Shown in pieces: positions 6,481-14,896 of a stretch of DNA of 18,971 bases. The stretch comes from Fimenecus sp045655645 (GTDB lineage Bacteria; Bacillota; Clostridia; Oscillospirales; Acutalibacteraceae). Position 1 is the first letter of the stretch. Each line of letters starts with the position of its first letter. The stretch spans positions 1 through 18,971 of the forward strand of contig JAZOPS010000028.1 of NCBI GenBank assembly GCA_045655645.1. Reading direction: 5' to 3'. The notes below the pieces were generated by a model that saw only the letters and a list, made by a program, of their open reading frames with translations, had not been told where the DNA came from and ran no database searches. A program made the translations under genes and the position numbers.

Positions 6481-6571
6481 TTTAGTTTGTGTAAATGGGT
6501 TGGATTCACGGCACGCGGAGCGTGTCATAGTGTGCGGGTTTCCGTTTTTTTTAGTTTTATTTCTTTAATCA

Positions 6572-6600
6572 TTGAAGATGCGCTATATCAATGATATAAT
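6572..6600 (+). promoter_or_regulatory. Sigma-A promoter of the P-loop kinase gene
   Basis: -35 TTGAAG (6572-6577), a 17-bp spacer and a perfect -10 TATAAT (6595-6600), about 60 bp before the start codon. Confidence 0.75.
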
Positions 6601-6662
6601 AAATCCACAAAAATAACTTATATGTAATAAATAAGTGAATTTAAATTTAAGAAGTGATAAAA

Positions 6663-7172
6663 ATGATTATTCTAATCACAGGGGCATCCCATACTGGCAA
6701 AACTTGTCTTGCTCAAAGATTACTCGAAAAATACAAATATCCTTATCTCTCAATTGACCATTTGAAAATGGGATTAATCCGCAGTGGCAATACAGAGCTC
6801 ACTCCAATGAGTGATGATGCTGATTTGACCAATTATCTGTGGCCTATAGTTTGTGAAATTATTAAAACTGCTATTGAGAATGAGCAGAATTTAATTGTTG
6901 AGGGTTGCTATATTCCTTTCAATTGGAGAGAAGCTTTCCCCGAAGAATATCTAGCTTACATCAAATACTATTGCCTTGTAATGAGTGAAGATTATATCAA
7001 AAATCATTTTGATCATATAAAGAAATATGCCAATGCTATTGAAAATCGATTGGATGATACCGACTTTACATTGAATAGTGCACTCAAAGACAATGCACAA
7101 GTTTTAGCCCTTGCCCAAAAGCATAATGTTAATTATATACTTATTGACGATAAATACGAAATTGATATATAA
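6663..7172 (+). CDS. Small P-loop kinase-like protein (adenylate kinase/AAA_33-type)
   Basis: The protein of 169 residues opens with a beta strand and a Walker A motif GASHTGKT (residues 7-14), followed by a short KYPYLSIDHLKMGL segment that resembles the substrate or lid region of small ATP-dependent kinases. A second strand (NLIVEGCYIPF) may hold the Walker B-like region. The exact substrate is not recognisable; nucleotide, shikimate-like or small-molecule kinases are all possible. I chose ATG 6663 over the in-frame GTG at 6654 because AAGAAGTG then acts as the ribosome binding site. The gene has its own promoter and terminator, so it is probably a single-gene unit. No membrane segment is seen. 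Confidence 0.72.
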   Translation: MIILITGASHTGKTCLAQRLLEKYKYPYLSIDHLKMGLIRSGNTELTPMSDDADLTNYLWPIVCEIIKTAIENEQNLIVEGCYIPFNWREAFPEEYLAYIKYYCLVMSEDYIKNHFDHIKKYANAIENRLDDTDFTLNSALKDNAQVLALAQKHNVNYILIDDKYEIDI

Positions 7173-7180
7173 ATAAAGCG

Positions 7181-7212
7181 AGCAACAGCCCAAAACTGTT
7201 GCTTTTTTCTTT
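7181..7212 (+). terminator. Terminator of the P-loop kinase gene
   Basis: The stem GCAACAG/CTGTTGC (7182-7188 and 7196-7202, extended by A-T) is followed by TTTTTTCTTTG. Confidence 0.88.
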
Positions 7213-7218
7213 GTGTGA

Positions 7219-7228
7219 GTGGTATAAT
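7219..7228 (+). promoter_or_regulatory. Extended -10 promoter of the phosphoesterase-GH31 operon
   Basis: TGGTATAAT (7220-7228) is an extended -10 element, about 30 bp before the ATG. The only -35-like match at suitable distance (TTGCTT at 7199-7204) lies inside the upstream terminator, so the extended -10 probably carries most of the activity. Confidence 0.6.
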
Positions 7229-7258
7229 TAACCTATTAAATGTGTTGGAGATGGAAAA

Positions 7259-8512
7259 ATGAAAAAACGAATTAAAATAGTTATTTCATTAGGAGTGGTG
7301 GTTATTATGGCAATAGGAATTTTAGCACCTTTAGTAAGACCTGAATACAGTGGGGTAAATTACAATTCTGCAGATAGTCAAAATAAAACAGATAAAACAA
7401 TTAAGTTCAATTCAAACGGAAAACTCAAAATTTTGCATGTTACTGACACTCATTTAAATCTCAACCATAACTTTGACCCAACAATCTGGTTAGTTGAGAG
7501 AGCTTGTGATGCAGAAAAACCTGATATTGTTATGATAACAGGGGACAATGTTGTGAATTGCGATAATGCAGAAGATACAAAGAAAATGATTAATGCATTG
7601 ATGAATATTTTTGATTCGAGAAATATTCCTGTTGCAGTAACTTTTGGTAATCACGATTCAGAGCAGGGAGCAATGTCACGAGAAGATTTGATGGCGTATT
7701 ACAACACATTCTCGTGCTCGGTTTCAGTTGATGATGGTGAAGCACTTTCAGGTTGTGGCACATACAATATTCCCGTGCTTTCATCAGATGGCGAAAAGGT
7801 AAGATTCAATCTTTGGGTGTTCGATTCAGGAGATTATGACGAAGAAGGAAGATACAGTTGTGTTAAACCTGACCAGATTGAATGGTACAAACAGACATCA
7901 GATAAACTCAAGGCAGAGAATAACGGTGAAGTTATAAATTCTCTTGTTTTCCAACATATAATCGTAGGTGAAATCTATGATGTACTTAAAAAGTCAGACT
8001 CTTGGAAACCTTACGCATTCAAGCACCTTTACAATAAAGAAGAATATTATATGTTTGACTCAGAGCAAGTGAATTACGGTACAATAAGAGAATACCCTTG
8101 CCCCGGTTATGAAAACTTTGGTCAGTTTGACGCTATGGTGGAAAAAGGTGATGTCCTTGCAATGTTTACAGGCCACGACCACACTAATGCCTTTGCAGTA
8201 GAGCATAAAGGGATTGATATTGTTAACTCTCTTAGCACTCGTTACATAGGTCTTGCTCATTCCACACAATGTGGCTATCGTGTAATTGAAATCGACGAAA
8301 ATGATACATCAACCTACAAAACCCGAGTATCCCGTATATATGATTTGTTCAATTCTGAAGTAGTAAAAGCAGAAAAGCAAAACGGGGATAAATTCACATA
8401 CACAATGGCTCGTGAATTTGCATTTAAAGGAAAAATTCAAAAAACAGCAAGTAAAATTTATCGTAAAATTGCAGAAACATTTACAGACAGACAAGTAACT
8501 TATCCTGATTAA
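7259..8512 (+). CDS. Membrane-anchored metallophosphoesterase (calcineurin-like)
   Basis: This 417-residue protein has an N-terminal positive charge cluster and a hydrophobic segment (about residues 6-25), so it is probably an exported, membrane-anchored or secreted enzyme. The calcineurin-like phosphoesterase metal motifs are all visible: D63/H65 (VTDTHL), D96 (TGDN), N131-H132 (GNHDSE) and GHDH at 305-308. The arrangement is that of purple-acid-phosphatase-like or Icc-like phosphoesterases that hydrolyse phosphomono- or diesters at a di-metal centre; the substrate is not clear. The ribosome binding site is GGAGATGG. The GH31 gene begins 13 bp after the stop, so phosphate or phospho-glycan release alongside sugar cleavage is plausible, though this link is only inferred. 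Confidence 0.85.
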   Translation: MKKRIKIVISLGVVVIMAIGILAPLVRPEYSGVNYNSADSQNKTDKTIKFNSNGKLKILHVTDTHLNLNHNFDPTIWLVERACDAEKPDIVMITGDNVVNCDNAEDTKKMINALMNIFDSRNIPVAVTFGNHDSEQGAMSREDLMAYYNTFSCSVSVDDGEALSGCGTYNIPVLSSDGEKVRFNLWVFDSGDYDEEGRYSCVKPDQIEWYKQTSDKLKAENNGEVINSLVFQHIIVGEIYDVLKKSDSWKPYAFKHLYNKEEYYMFDSEQVNYGTIREYPCPGYENFGQFDAMVEKGDVLAMFTGHDHTNAFAVEHKGIDIVNSLSTRYIGLAHSTQCGYRVIEIDENDTSTYKTRVSRIYDLFNSEVVKAEKQNGDKFTYTMAREFAFKGKIQKTASKIYRKIAETFTDRQVTYPD

Positions 8513-8525
8513 AAGAGGCGTTATT

Positions 8526-10478
8526 ATGAACAACCTTGTTATTAAAGAAAATGAAATACTTTTAATGCGATATACTGAACTTATCCGTATCAGTGCTTGC
8601 GGTAACAATGCAATCCGTTTTCAGTCCTTTCCTGACTGTCAGGTAATCGACGAAAACTATACTCTTATGCCACAAAAAGTAGATGCAAAAATAGAAGAGT
8701 TTGACGGATTTGTAACCCTTACTTGTGGCACATTAAAGGTGATACTTGAGGGCAACGGAAAACTCACTTTCTTTGTTAATGATAAGAAAATTCTTGAAGA
8801 AAAACCCGAGCTTACATTCAATAGCAATTTCCGTCATTTTGATAACAAGGGTAGTGGACTCTGGTCTGCTCGTGTTATGTTTGAACCAAATGAAAACGAG
8901 CATTTCTTCGGTTTAGGTCACAGTTGGGATAATGAATTCGACCTTAAAGGCTCATCAATCGATATTCGCAATGTGAATGCAAAATGTACAATTCCCTATG
9001 TTTACTCATCAATGGGGTATGGTTTTCTTTGGAATAACCCATCGACGGGACTTTGCGAGCTTTCAAATAATCGTACTCGTTGGAGTTGTGACTGTTGCAG
9101 GTTTATGGACTTTGTTGTTATGGCAGGTAGTCCTAAAGAGGTCTGCACAACACTCTCTGATTTAACAGGTTACGCTCCCAAAATGCCGGAATGGGCAACG
9201 GGATTCTGGCAAAGTCGACTCCGTTATGAAACACAGGAAGAATTGCTTACAGTTGCTCGTAAATATAAGGAATTAGGTGTTCCGCTTTCTGCAATTATTG
9301 CCGACTATTTCCATTGGACTGAGCAGGGTGACTATAAATTTGACCCTAAATACTGGCCCGATGTTAAAGCAATGGCAGATGAATTACACGAAATGAATAC
9401 AAAACTCATTGTGTCAATGTGGCCAACAATAAATGGTGGTAGCGAAAATTATCATTACATGCGAAGCAACAATATGCTTATGCGAACAACCCGTGGTGCT
9501 GACAGGGTTTTTGATTTTTACGGTTGGCAGGGTGAAATTGATGTTACCAACCCTGCAACAAGGGACTATGTATGGAGCAAGTTAAAAGAAAATTATATCG
9601 ACAATGGCGTCGATGCCCTTTGGTTTGACGAGGCAGAGCCTGAAATTCATCCCGAGCATTTTGACAATTTGATTTGGTATAAAGGTCGTGCCGATATGGT
9701 GGCACTTTTGTATCCTTATTACTACTCAAAAATGGCTTATGACGGATTTAAATCCATTGGCAGAGATGACATAATCACTCTCACTCGTTGTGCATATTTG
9801 GGTAGCCAAAAATTCGCATCTCTTGTGTGGTCGGGTGATATTGAGTCCACATTTGAGTCTCTTTCACATCAGGTCAAAGCAGGGCTTAATATGTCAATGT
9901 GTGGAATTCCTTGGTGGAATACTGATATTGGTGGTTTCTATGGTGCTGACATCACAAGTGACTATTTCAAAGAACTCATTGTCCGTTGGTTCCAGTTCGG
10001 ACTTTTCAGCCCAGTTATGCGACTTCATGGCTCACGAAATCGCCATTTTGAGCCAACGCCTGGACTTAAAGAACCAAGTGGCGACCCAAATGAAATCTGG
10101 AGTTTTGGTGAAGAAAACTTTGAAATACTTAAAAATCTTATTTTCATCCGTGAAAAATTAAGACCATACATTCAAAGTCAAATGGATATTGCAAGCAAAA
10201 AAGGTTATCCTGTAATGCGACCAATGTTTTTTGAATTTCCTGACGACGAAATCTGCTATACACTTGATAGTCAATATATGTTTGGTGATGACATTATCTT
10301 TGCACCAATCGTAAACCAAGGACAAACAGTAAAAACTGTTTATATTCCTGACGGCGAATGGGTGCTCACAAAAGATAAAAAAGTTTATACCAAAGGCAGT
10401 TATGAAATCACAGCAAATATTGACGAAATCATTGCATTTGTCAAACTTGGCTCAAATGTAATTGAGTGTTTTGAATAG
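8526..10478 (+). CDS. GH31 family alpha-glycosidase (alpha-xylosidase/alpha-glucosidase type)
   Basis: This 650-residue enzyme has an N-terminal beta-sandwich region, a GH31 TIM barrel from about residue 215 to 545 and a C-terminal beta domain. The predicted nucleophile is D368 (WFDEAEPE), and the predicted acid/base is D438 (WSGDIEST). The GIPWWNTDIGGF and RLHGSRNR barrel motifs are family-typical. GH31 enzymes remove alpha-linked glucose, xylose, galactose or sulfoquinovose from the non-reducing end with retention; sequence alone does not settle the sugar, and the overall layout is closest to YicI-like alpha-xylosidases. No signal peptide is seen, so it acts in the cytoplasm on imported oligosaccharides. 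It has an AGAGG site before ATG 8526 and lies between the phosphoesterase and the rhodanese lipoprotein. Confidence 0.92.
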   Translation: MNNLVIKENEILLMRYTELIRISACGNNAIRFQSFPDCQVIDENYTLMPQKVDAKIEEFDGFVTLTCGTLKVILEGNGKLTFFVNDKKILEEKPELTFNSNFRHFDNKGSGLWSARVMFEPNENEHFFGLGHSWDNEFDLKGSSIDIRNVNAKCTIPYVYSSMGYGFLWNNPSTGLCELSNNRTRWSCDCCRFMDFVVMAGSPKEVCTTLSDLTGYAPKMPEWATGFWQSRLRYETQEELLTVARKYKELGVPLSAIIADYFHWTEQGDYKFDPKYWPDVKAMADELHEMNTKLIVSMWPTINGGSENYHYMRSNNMLMRTTRGADRVFDFYGWQGEIDVTNPATRDYVWSKLKENYIDNGVDALWFDEAEPEIHPEHFDNLIWYKGRADMVALLYPYYYSKMAYDGFKSIGRDDIITLTRCAYLGSQKFASLVWSGDIESTFESLSHQVKAGLNMSMCGIPWWNTDIGGFYGADITSDYFKELIVRWFQFGLFSPVMRLHGSRNRHFEPTPGLKEPSGDPNEIWSFGEENFEILKNLIFIREKLRPYIQSQMDIASKKGYPVMRPMFFEFPDDEICYTLDSQYMFGDDIIFAPIVNQGQTVKTVYIPDGEWVLTKDKKVYTKGSYEITANIDEIIAFVKLGSNVIECFE

Positions 10479-10496
10479 AAACATTGGGGTGATAAT

Positions 10497-10895
10497 ATGA
10501 AAAAAGGACTGATAATTATGCTTATAATTTCATTATCACTTTTCGGGCTTTGTGCTTGTAGGGGAGAGAGCAAAACTCCAACTCCACAATATGAGCAGAT
10601 TTCAGCTCAGAAAGCAAAAGAATTAATGGATACAGAAAAAGATTGTATAATTCTTGATGCTCGCACTCAGGAAGAATTTGACGAAGGACATATTGACGGT
10701 GCAATCTTGATTCCCGAATATGAAGTTGCAAATCGAGCAGAAAAAGAGTTGCCCGATAAAGACCAATTGATTTTAGTCTATTGCCGAAGTGGTCGCCGAA
10801 GCAAAATCGCATCTCAGGCTCTTGTAGATATAGGCTATGCCAATGTTAAAGAATTCGGCGGTATAATCGACTGGCCTTACGAAACAGTTAAATAA
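10497..10895 (+). CDS. Rhodanese-domain lipoprotein
   Basis: This 132-residue protein has a lipoprotein signal peptide: KK followed by a hydrophobic stretch and an LCAC lipobox, so C21 would be lipidated after cleavage. The rest is a single rhodanese domain with DARTQEEFDEGHIDGA (CH2A-like region) and the active-site loop starting at C96 (YCRSGRRS). Rhodaneses move sulfane sulfur from thiosulfate or persulfides to acceptors, so this one would act outside the membrane. It starts 18 bp after GH31 with a GGGGTGAT site and closes the operon, ending at a strong shared terminator. The reason for its pairing with glycosidase genes is unclear. Confidence 0.9.
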   Translation: MKKGLIIMLIISLSLFGLCACRGESKTPTPQYEQISAQKAKELMDTEKDCIILDARTQEEFDEGHIDGAILIPEYEVANRAEKELPDKDQLILVYCRSGRRSKIASQALVDIGYANVKEFGGIIDWPYETVK

Positions 10896-10931
10896 AAATA
10901 GCCTTGAGAAAACTCTCAAGGCTATTTTTTT
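10894..10931. terminator. Bidirectional terminator between convergent rhodanese and GH38-like genes
   Basis: The perfect 11-bp stem ATAGCCTTGAG (10898-10908) with 10915-10925 and a 6-nt loop is flanked by A tracts to the left and T tracts to the right, so it can end transcripts from both sides. The GH38-like stop codon (10930-10932 on the minus strand) lies at its right edge. Confidence 0.9.
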
Positions 10932-12933
10932 ATTTTTTTCTAATCTCAAACTCAAATCTCGCGTTGTCTTCATACCAAAGTGGGAAGTTTGTGCCCCACA
11001 CATTGTTATAGAGTACAAAACTGAGTCCGTCGGTTTTCACATCTTCAAACTTATTATCAAATTCAAGAATTTTGCCCTTGCCAACTGACACAAGAGGAGA
11101 ATGACGGTTGATAATTTCATAATTACCCATCTCTACACTCTGCACAGCGTGAAGATTTCTGCTACCGTTATTTGTAACTTCTTGGGGATTCAAAATGCAA
11201 CCCAACTTTTTAAGTTCAATATCAAGGGCTGGGAAAATGTGCATATAAATAGCTTCTGTAAGTCGATTAGCATCTTTATTGTACCAAGAAACATCAACAT
11301 TCAAGCTATTTTCTGTAAGCGTGTAAACCACTTGAATAAGTTTTGGTGCACCTAACTCGTCGCACAACTTTTTATCGCATACAAGATTCACAATAATCTG
11401 CTTGTCGTCTGCACTTGTTTTCTCAACTTGATATGCAAATCTGCCTGATGGATATTTACCTTCAACACGATTCATACCGGGTCTTGCAAAGTCACCGAGT
11501 GCCCATACAGCAGTTTCTTCTAAGTTTCTTGAGTAGTGTGTAAGCCAGTATTTGTAATCTGCATTACAGAATGAACGATATGTAAAAATCGGCTCATTAT
11601 TTTCTTTAATGACTTCTTCGTTACCACATTTAAGCGACCCAATACCACCATTTTTGTTGATTTTAAGCATCCATTTGCCAACTTGAATTGAATCAACATT
11701 ATTTGCAGAAAATGGAGTAGGGTTGGTGGGTATAAGTTTCTCAATTTCCGACTTTGCAATCTGTTTATGCTCATCACTTAAAGAGTTAATAGCAAGGTCG
11801 ATATATGTTCTCTGCTCTGCCCAGCTTTTCTCAATAACCGAGTAATAGCCACGCTTTCTTCGTCCATCAAAAAGACTTACAAAAGGTAGAATACTCTGTG
11901 GCAAATCGCAGAAAAGATGATTGAATTTAACCTTATCCGCTTTTCTTGCTTTCTTGAATTCTTTTTTTAGATAATGCCCATAGTCAGAAAAATATGTTTT
12001 AGAATCCATGCCACAAGTATGCTCGGCTGTGCAAAGAATTGCAACAACAAAATTCTTGTATTCGTCAGAGTTGCGGTCAAGACTACCATTTTCAAGCCAC
12101 TCATTTTTAAGACGAAGGAGTGTGCGAAGTGATGCAGATTTATATGGGTCTGTGGCACTACCGTGAATCCAAGAGTCACCCATTTCACCCTCAAATACGG
12201 GTAGCTTTTCACGGACTTCCCAAATAACTTCTGCAAAGTCGTCAATAGTGCCTGCTGTTATTTCATAATCAGGGTATTCGCTCTGTATTTTGTTAATTTT
12301 ATCGAGCACTTTTTGTGGTGACGGTGCACCGTGATTGTCAAGTGTATGGTCAAAATAAAGCACCTCATCAACCAAATCACACTTGAACGCCCCACCGTAA
12401 TCACCCGAATAGATTACAACGATTTCGTCGTCACCATTTTTCCATACAAAACAAGGTGGGACATCAACAAGAGCAGACGCGCCATTGACACCAATATGTA
12501 AAAGTTTGATTCCATGTTTTGCTAAAATTGAAACAAGTCCCTTTGTGTGACCGGGGACATCCGTCATTTTAGCAGAAATTGTTTTGCTTCCGCGGATTTT
12601 ATCAAGGTCATCCACAAGTGAAAGACCATAATCAAGAGAATCCTCGTCAAGCAACTCTGTGTGAGTAGTGAATGGCATAGCGTGAGGCACAATGTTGCCA
12701 TCCTTAATGGCTTTTGTAAGTTTTTCTTTTTGGTCGGGATTTTTCAATGCCTCTTTTAAAATCCAAGAGCCAGTAGTCCACACAAAATACTTTTTGTCTT
12801 GAGTATTAACCTTTTCTGCAAGGTCGATAGCATCAGGGATAAATGAATGTATGTACTTCTGCTTGATATTCTCGGCATAATCCGTAAATCCCAAATCAAG
12901 ATGAGTTTTTGAAACAACAATAACCTTTTTCAT
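10930..12933 (-). CDS. GH38-like protein, DUF5054 type (alpha-mannosidase fold)
   Basis: This 667-residue protein begins with KTHLDLGFTDYA, a GH38 N-terminal-like zinc motif (H11, D13), and has MTDVPGHTKGL with D125 and H129, the position expected for the catalytic-site aspartate region. The length and the C-terminal beta-rich region fit the DUF5054 family, which I recall as related to GH38 alpha-mannosidases. No signal peptide is seen, so it should act in the cytoplasm. Its substrate has not been established to my knowledge. It has an AGAGGTG ribosome binding site, its own promoter on the minus strand, and is a single-gene unit convergent with the phosphoesterase-GH31-rhodanese operon. Confidence 0.82.
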   Translation of the reverse strand: MKKVIVVSKTHLDLGFTDYAENIKQKYIHSFIPDAIDLAEKVNTQDKKYFVWTTGSWILKEALKNPDQKEKLTKAIKDGNIVPHAMPFTTHTELLDEDSLDYGLSLVDDLDKIRGSKTISAKMTDVPGHTKGLVSILAKHGIKLLHIGVNGASALVDVPPCFVWKNGDDEIVVIYSGDYGGAFKCDLVDEVLYFDHTLDNHGAPSPQKVLDKINKIQSEYPDYEITAGTIDDFAEVIWEVREKLPVFEGEMGDSWIHGSATDPYKSASLRTLLRLKNEWLENGSLDRNSDEYKNFVVAILCTAEHTCGMDSKTYFSDYGHYLKKEFKKARKADKVKFNHLFCDLPQSILPFVSLFDGRRKRGYYSVIEKSWAEQRTYIDLAINSLSDEHKQIAKSEIEKLIPTNPTPFSANNVDSIQVGKWMLKINKNGGIGSLKCGNEEVIKENNEPIFTYRSFCNADYKYWLTHYSRNLEETAVWALGDFARPGMNRVEGKYPSGRFAYQVEKTSADDKQIIVNLVCDKKLCDELGAPKLIQVVYTLTENSLNVDVSWYNKDANRLTEAIYMHIFPALDIELKKLGCILNPQEVTNNGSRNLHAVQSVEMGNYEIINRHSPLVSVGKGKILEFDNKFEDVKTDGLSFVLYNNVWGTNFPLWYEDNARFEFEIRKK

Positions 12934-12962
12934 ATTGCACCTCTTGTGATTGTTATAGTCAA

Positions 12963-12991
12963 ATTATATAGGTAGTTCTGCCACAAGTCAA
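12963..12991 (-). promoter_or_regulatory. Sigma-A promoter of the GH38-like gene
   Basis: On the minus strand, -35 TTGACT (12986-12991), a 17-bp spacer and a perfect -10 TATAAT (12963-12968), 30 bp before the start codon. Confidence 0.85.
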
Positions 12992-13017
12992 GCAACAAAA
13001 CCAGTAGATAATGGGTG

Positions 13018-13043
13018 AAAAAAAGACGGGTTTATTCCCGTCT
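13018..13043 (-). terminator. Terminator of the DUF3892 gene
   Basis: On the minus strand the stem AGACGGG/CCCGTCT (13037-13043 with 13024-13030, 6-nt loop) is followed by a run of seven T residues. It begins 7 bp after the stop codon. Confidence 0.88.
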
Positions 13044-13050
13044 CGTTTTA

Positions 13051-13356
13051 TTATTCTTTTGTAACTGATGGCAAATTTCCAAGGTTATCGTTTTCTTTAT
13101 CGTTGGGAATTGATTTAAGATATTCATTATCTCCACGGTGAGCGATGCCAACACCCGAAATTTCGCCTTGTTTTGCCATTTGAACCGCTTGTGGCTTTTC
13201 AACGATTGAATTGTCAGAGAGTTGATAACCCGTCACTCGTCCATTTTCTTTCACAAGCCCTGTAATGCGTTTGGCATTAGATTTTGCCTCTGGAATTTCA
13301 TCAAGTGTATTTTTTACAAGTTCATTACCATTTATGCTGTTTGAATTATCGTTCAT
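13051..13356 (-). CDS. DUF3892 domain small protein
   Basis: This 101-residue protein has a polar, low-complexity N-terminus rich in Asn and Ser (about 1-25), then a core that matches the DUF3892 pattern: KRITGLVKENGRVTGYQLSD followed by AVQMAKQGEISGVGIA and a GDNEYLKSIPN ending. The family is small and functionally uncharacterised. No signal peptide or membrane segment is seen. The ATG has an excellent AAAGGAG site 8 bp upstream, and a terminator directly follows, so it is a self-contained gene. It is transcribed away from the sulfatase operon and shares a 119-bp intergenic region with it. Confidence 0.82.
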   Translation of the reverse strand: MNDNSNSINGNELVKNTLDEIPEAKSNAKRITGLVKENGRVTGYQLSDNSIVEKPQAVQMAKQGEISGVGIAHRGDNEYLKSIPNDKENDNLGNLPSVTKE

Positions 13357-13393
13357 ATTAACACTCCTTTTTCAGTATTTTGTGAATTAACAA

Positions 13394-13443
13394 AATCAAT
13401 ATTCAATAAACATATTGATTGGTAAAATAAGGAATGATATAAT
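13394..13443 (+). promoter_or_regulatory. Promoter of the sulfatase operon with overlapping inverted repeat
   Basis: -35 TTGATT (13415-13420), a 17-bp spacer and a perfect -10 TATAAT (13438-13443). A perfect 9-bp inverted repeat (AATCAATAT at 13394-13402 and ATATTGATT at 13412-13420, 9-bp gap) has its right arm covering the -35 box, the layout of a repressor operator. No matching regulator gene can be named. Confidence 0.65.
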
Positions 13444-13475
13444 TAAATTATACTAGGATAAAAGTGGGGATTTTT

Positions 13476-14882
13476 ATGGCGAAAAAACCGAATGTTATTT
13501 TTATTGTTACTGATGACCAGCGTTTTGATACAATTCACGCATTAGGTAACAATGAAATCATTACACCAAATCTTGACAAACTTGTAAATCGTGGTACATC
13601 ATTTGTTCGTGCACACATTGCAGGTGGCACTTGTGGTGCAGTTTGCATGCCAAGCCGTGCAATGATTATGTCAGGACGAAATCCATTCCACCTTGAAGAA
13701 TTAGGTGGCAATATTCCAAAAACCCATAAAACTCTTGCAGAAACTTTTAAAAATAATGGTTATGAAACTATTGGTATGGGCAAATGGCATAATGGTTGCC
13801 CTGCTTATGCTAGAAGTTTCACTCAAGGTGCAAAAATCTTTTTTGGTGGTATGTGGGACCATTGGAATGTGCCAACTTGTCGTTATGACCCAACGGGCGA
13901 ATATGATAATGTTATAAATTTTGTTGTGGATTTTTATAACGATAATCACCCACAACAGCAACATTGCGACGAGTTTGTGCCAGGTGTTCATTCAAGCACA
14001 TTGCTTACTGATACTGCTATTGAAATGCTCAATAAAAATGTGGGTGGAGAAAAACCATTCTTTATGTATCTCGCATTTTTGGCACCTCATGACCCTCGCA
14101 CAATGCCCGATGAATTCCGTCAGATGTACAACCCTGAGAAAATCACATTGCCTGTTAATTTTCAAGAGATTATTGATACGAATTATCCTTTGATGGTGCA
14201 TCGTGACGAGCATCTTGCAGCTTATCCAAGAGACGAAAAAGAAATAAAACGACATATCGCAGAATATTTTGCAATGATAACACATCTTGATTTTGAAATC
14301 GGCAGATTACTCGATGCCTTGCATGAATCAGGTGAAGAAGATAACACAATAATCGTGTTTACAGGGGATAACGGTCTTGCTGTTGGTCAACATGGTTGGC
14401 TTGGCAAAGAAGACATTTATGAGCACGGCGTGAGAATTCCACTTATTATGGCAGGTCCGGGAATTGCCAAAAACACCCGAAATGATGCTTATGTTTATCT
14501 CTATGATGTTTTTCCAACTCTCTGCGAAAAAGTGGGTATAGAAATTCCCGAGTCAGTTGACGGCAAAAGTTTTGCACATCTACTTGACGGTGAACACGGC
14601 GACACATTCCGTGACGAATTATATCTTATTTTTGATAAGTTTGTCCGTGGTGTAAAAGACCAAAATTATAAGCTCATTGAATATCGCAATGGTGATAAGG
14701 TAGAAGATAAATGGACATTCCTTTATGATATCAAAAATGACCCTTGGGAAACCGAAAATCTTGCAAATCGTGACGAATATAAAGATAAAGTTAACGAAAT
14801 GCGAGAAAAAATATTAAAACATCGTGACGAATGGGAAGAACAGTCTCATCCTTGGGGTATTGACTTCTGGGGAAGATTTTAA
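13476..14882 (+). CDS. Formylglycine-dependent sulfatase (type I, cysteine-type)
   Basis: This 468-residue protein begins PNVIFIVTDDQRFD, with the metal-binding D13/D14 of type I sulfatases. It has C57 in the CMPSR motif (CXPSR), the site that is oxidised to C-alpha-formylglycine, then a GMGKWHNG motif and FTGDNG near the second metal site. In strict anaerobes cysteine-type sulfatases need a radical-SAM maturase (anSME); none is visible here. There is no signal peptide, so the substrate would be cleaved in the cytoplasm, unlike most glycan sulfatases. The substrate is unknown; choline-, iduronate- or N-acetylglucosamine-sulfatase relatives are all possible. The ATG at 13476 after GTGGGGA is preferred over the GTG at 13464. 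It heads an operon with an aldo/keto reductase and a Gfo/Idh dehydrogenase. Confidence 0.88.
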   Translation: MAKKPNVIFIVTDDQRFDTIHALGNNEIITPNLDKLVNRGTSFVRAHIAGGTCGAVCMPSRAMIMSGRNPFHLEELGGNIPKTHKTLAETFKNNGYETIGMGKWHNGCPAYARSFTQGAKIFFGGMWDHWNVPTCRYDPTGEYDNVINFVVDFYNDNHPQQQHCDEFVPGVHSSTLLTDTAIEMLNKNVGGEKPFFMYLAFLAPHDPRTMPDEFRQMYNPEKITLPVNFQEIIDTNYPLMVHRDEHLAAYPRDEKEIKRHIAEYFAMITHLDFEIGRLLDALHESGEEDNTIIVFTGDNGLAVGQHGWLGKEDIYEHGVRIPLIMAGPGIAKNTRNDAYVYLYDVFPTLCEKVGIEIPESVDGKSFAHLLDGEHGDTFRDELYLIFDKFVRGVKDQNYKLIEYRNGDKVEDKWTFLYDIKNDPWETENLANRDEYKDKVNEMREKILKHRDEWEEQSHPWGIDFWGRF

Positions 14883-14896
14883 AAGGAGAGATTTTT

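Larger units (their letters stand above)
6306..6662. other. Non-coding interval between tRNA-Trp and the P-loop kinase
   Basis: I see no credible gene here. The interval holds a hairpin flanked by A and T tracts (6351-6375), a 12-bp-stem palindrome (6385-6413), the second tRNA-Trp 3' end (6423-6449), a terminator (6453-6480), a short 7-bp G+C-rich hairpin (6510-6526), and the kinase promoter (6572-6600). The stretch around 6309-6345 and 6501-6545 is more G+C-rich than the neighbouring DNA and may be dispersed-repeat material. Confidence 0.6.

Noticed and set aside
6510..6526. Terminator from the 7-bp G+C-rich hairpin
   Set aside because: No T tract directly follows the stem; it may be only part of repeat-like DNA.
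10522..10812. Minus-strand open frame of 96 codons inside the rhodanese gene
   Set aside because: It is a shadow of the well-supported rhodanese gene, with no ribosome binding site or family resemblance. The same holds for the other antisense frames under real genes.
13357..13460. Promoter for the DUF3892 gene on the minus strand
   Set aside because: The region is so AT-rich that several weak -10-like matches occur, and none has a convincing -35 at proper spacing, so none is annotated.
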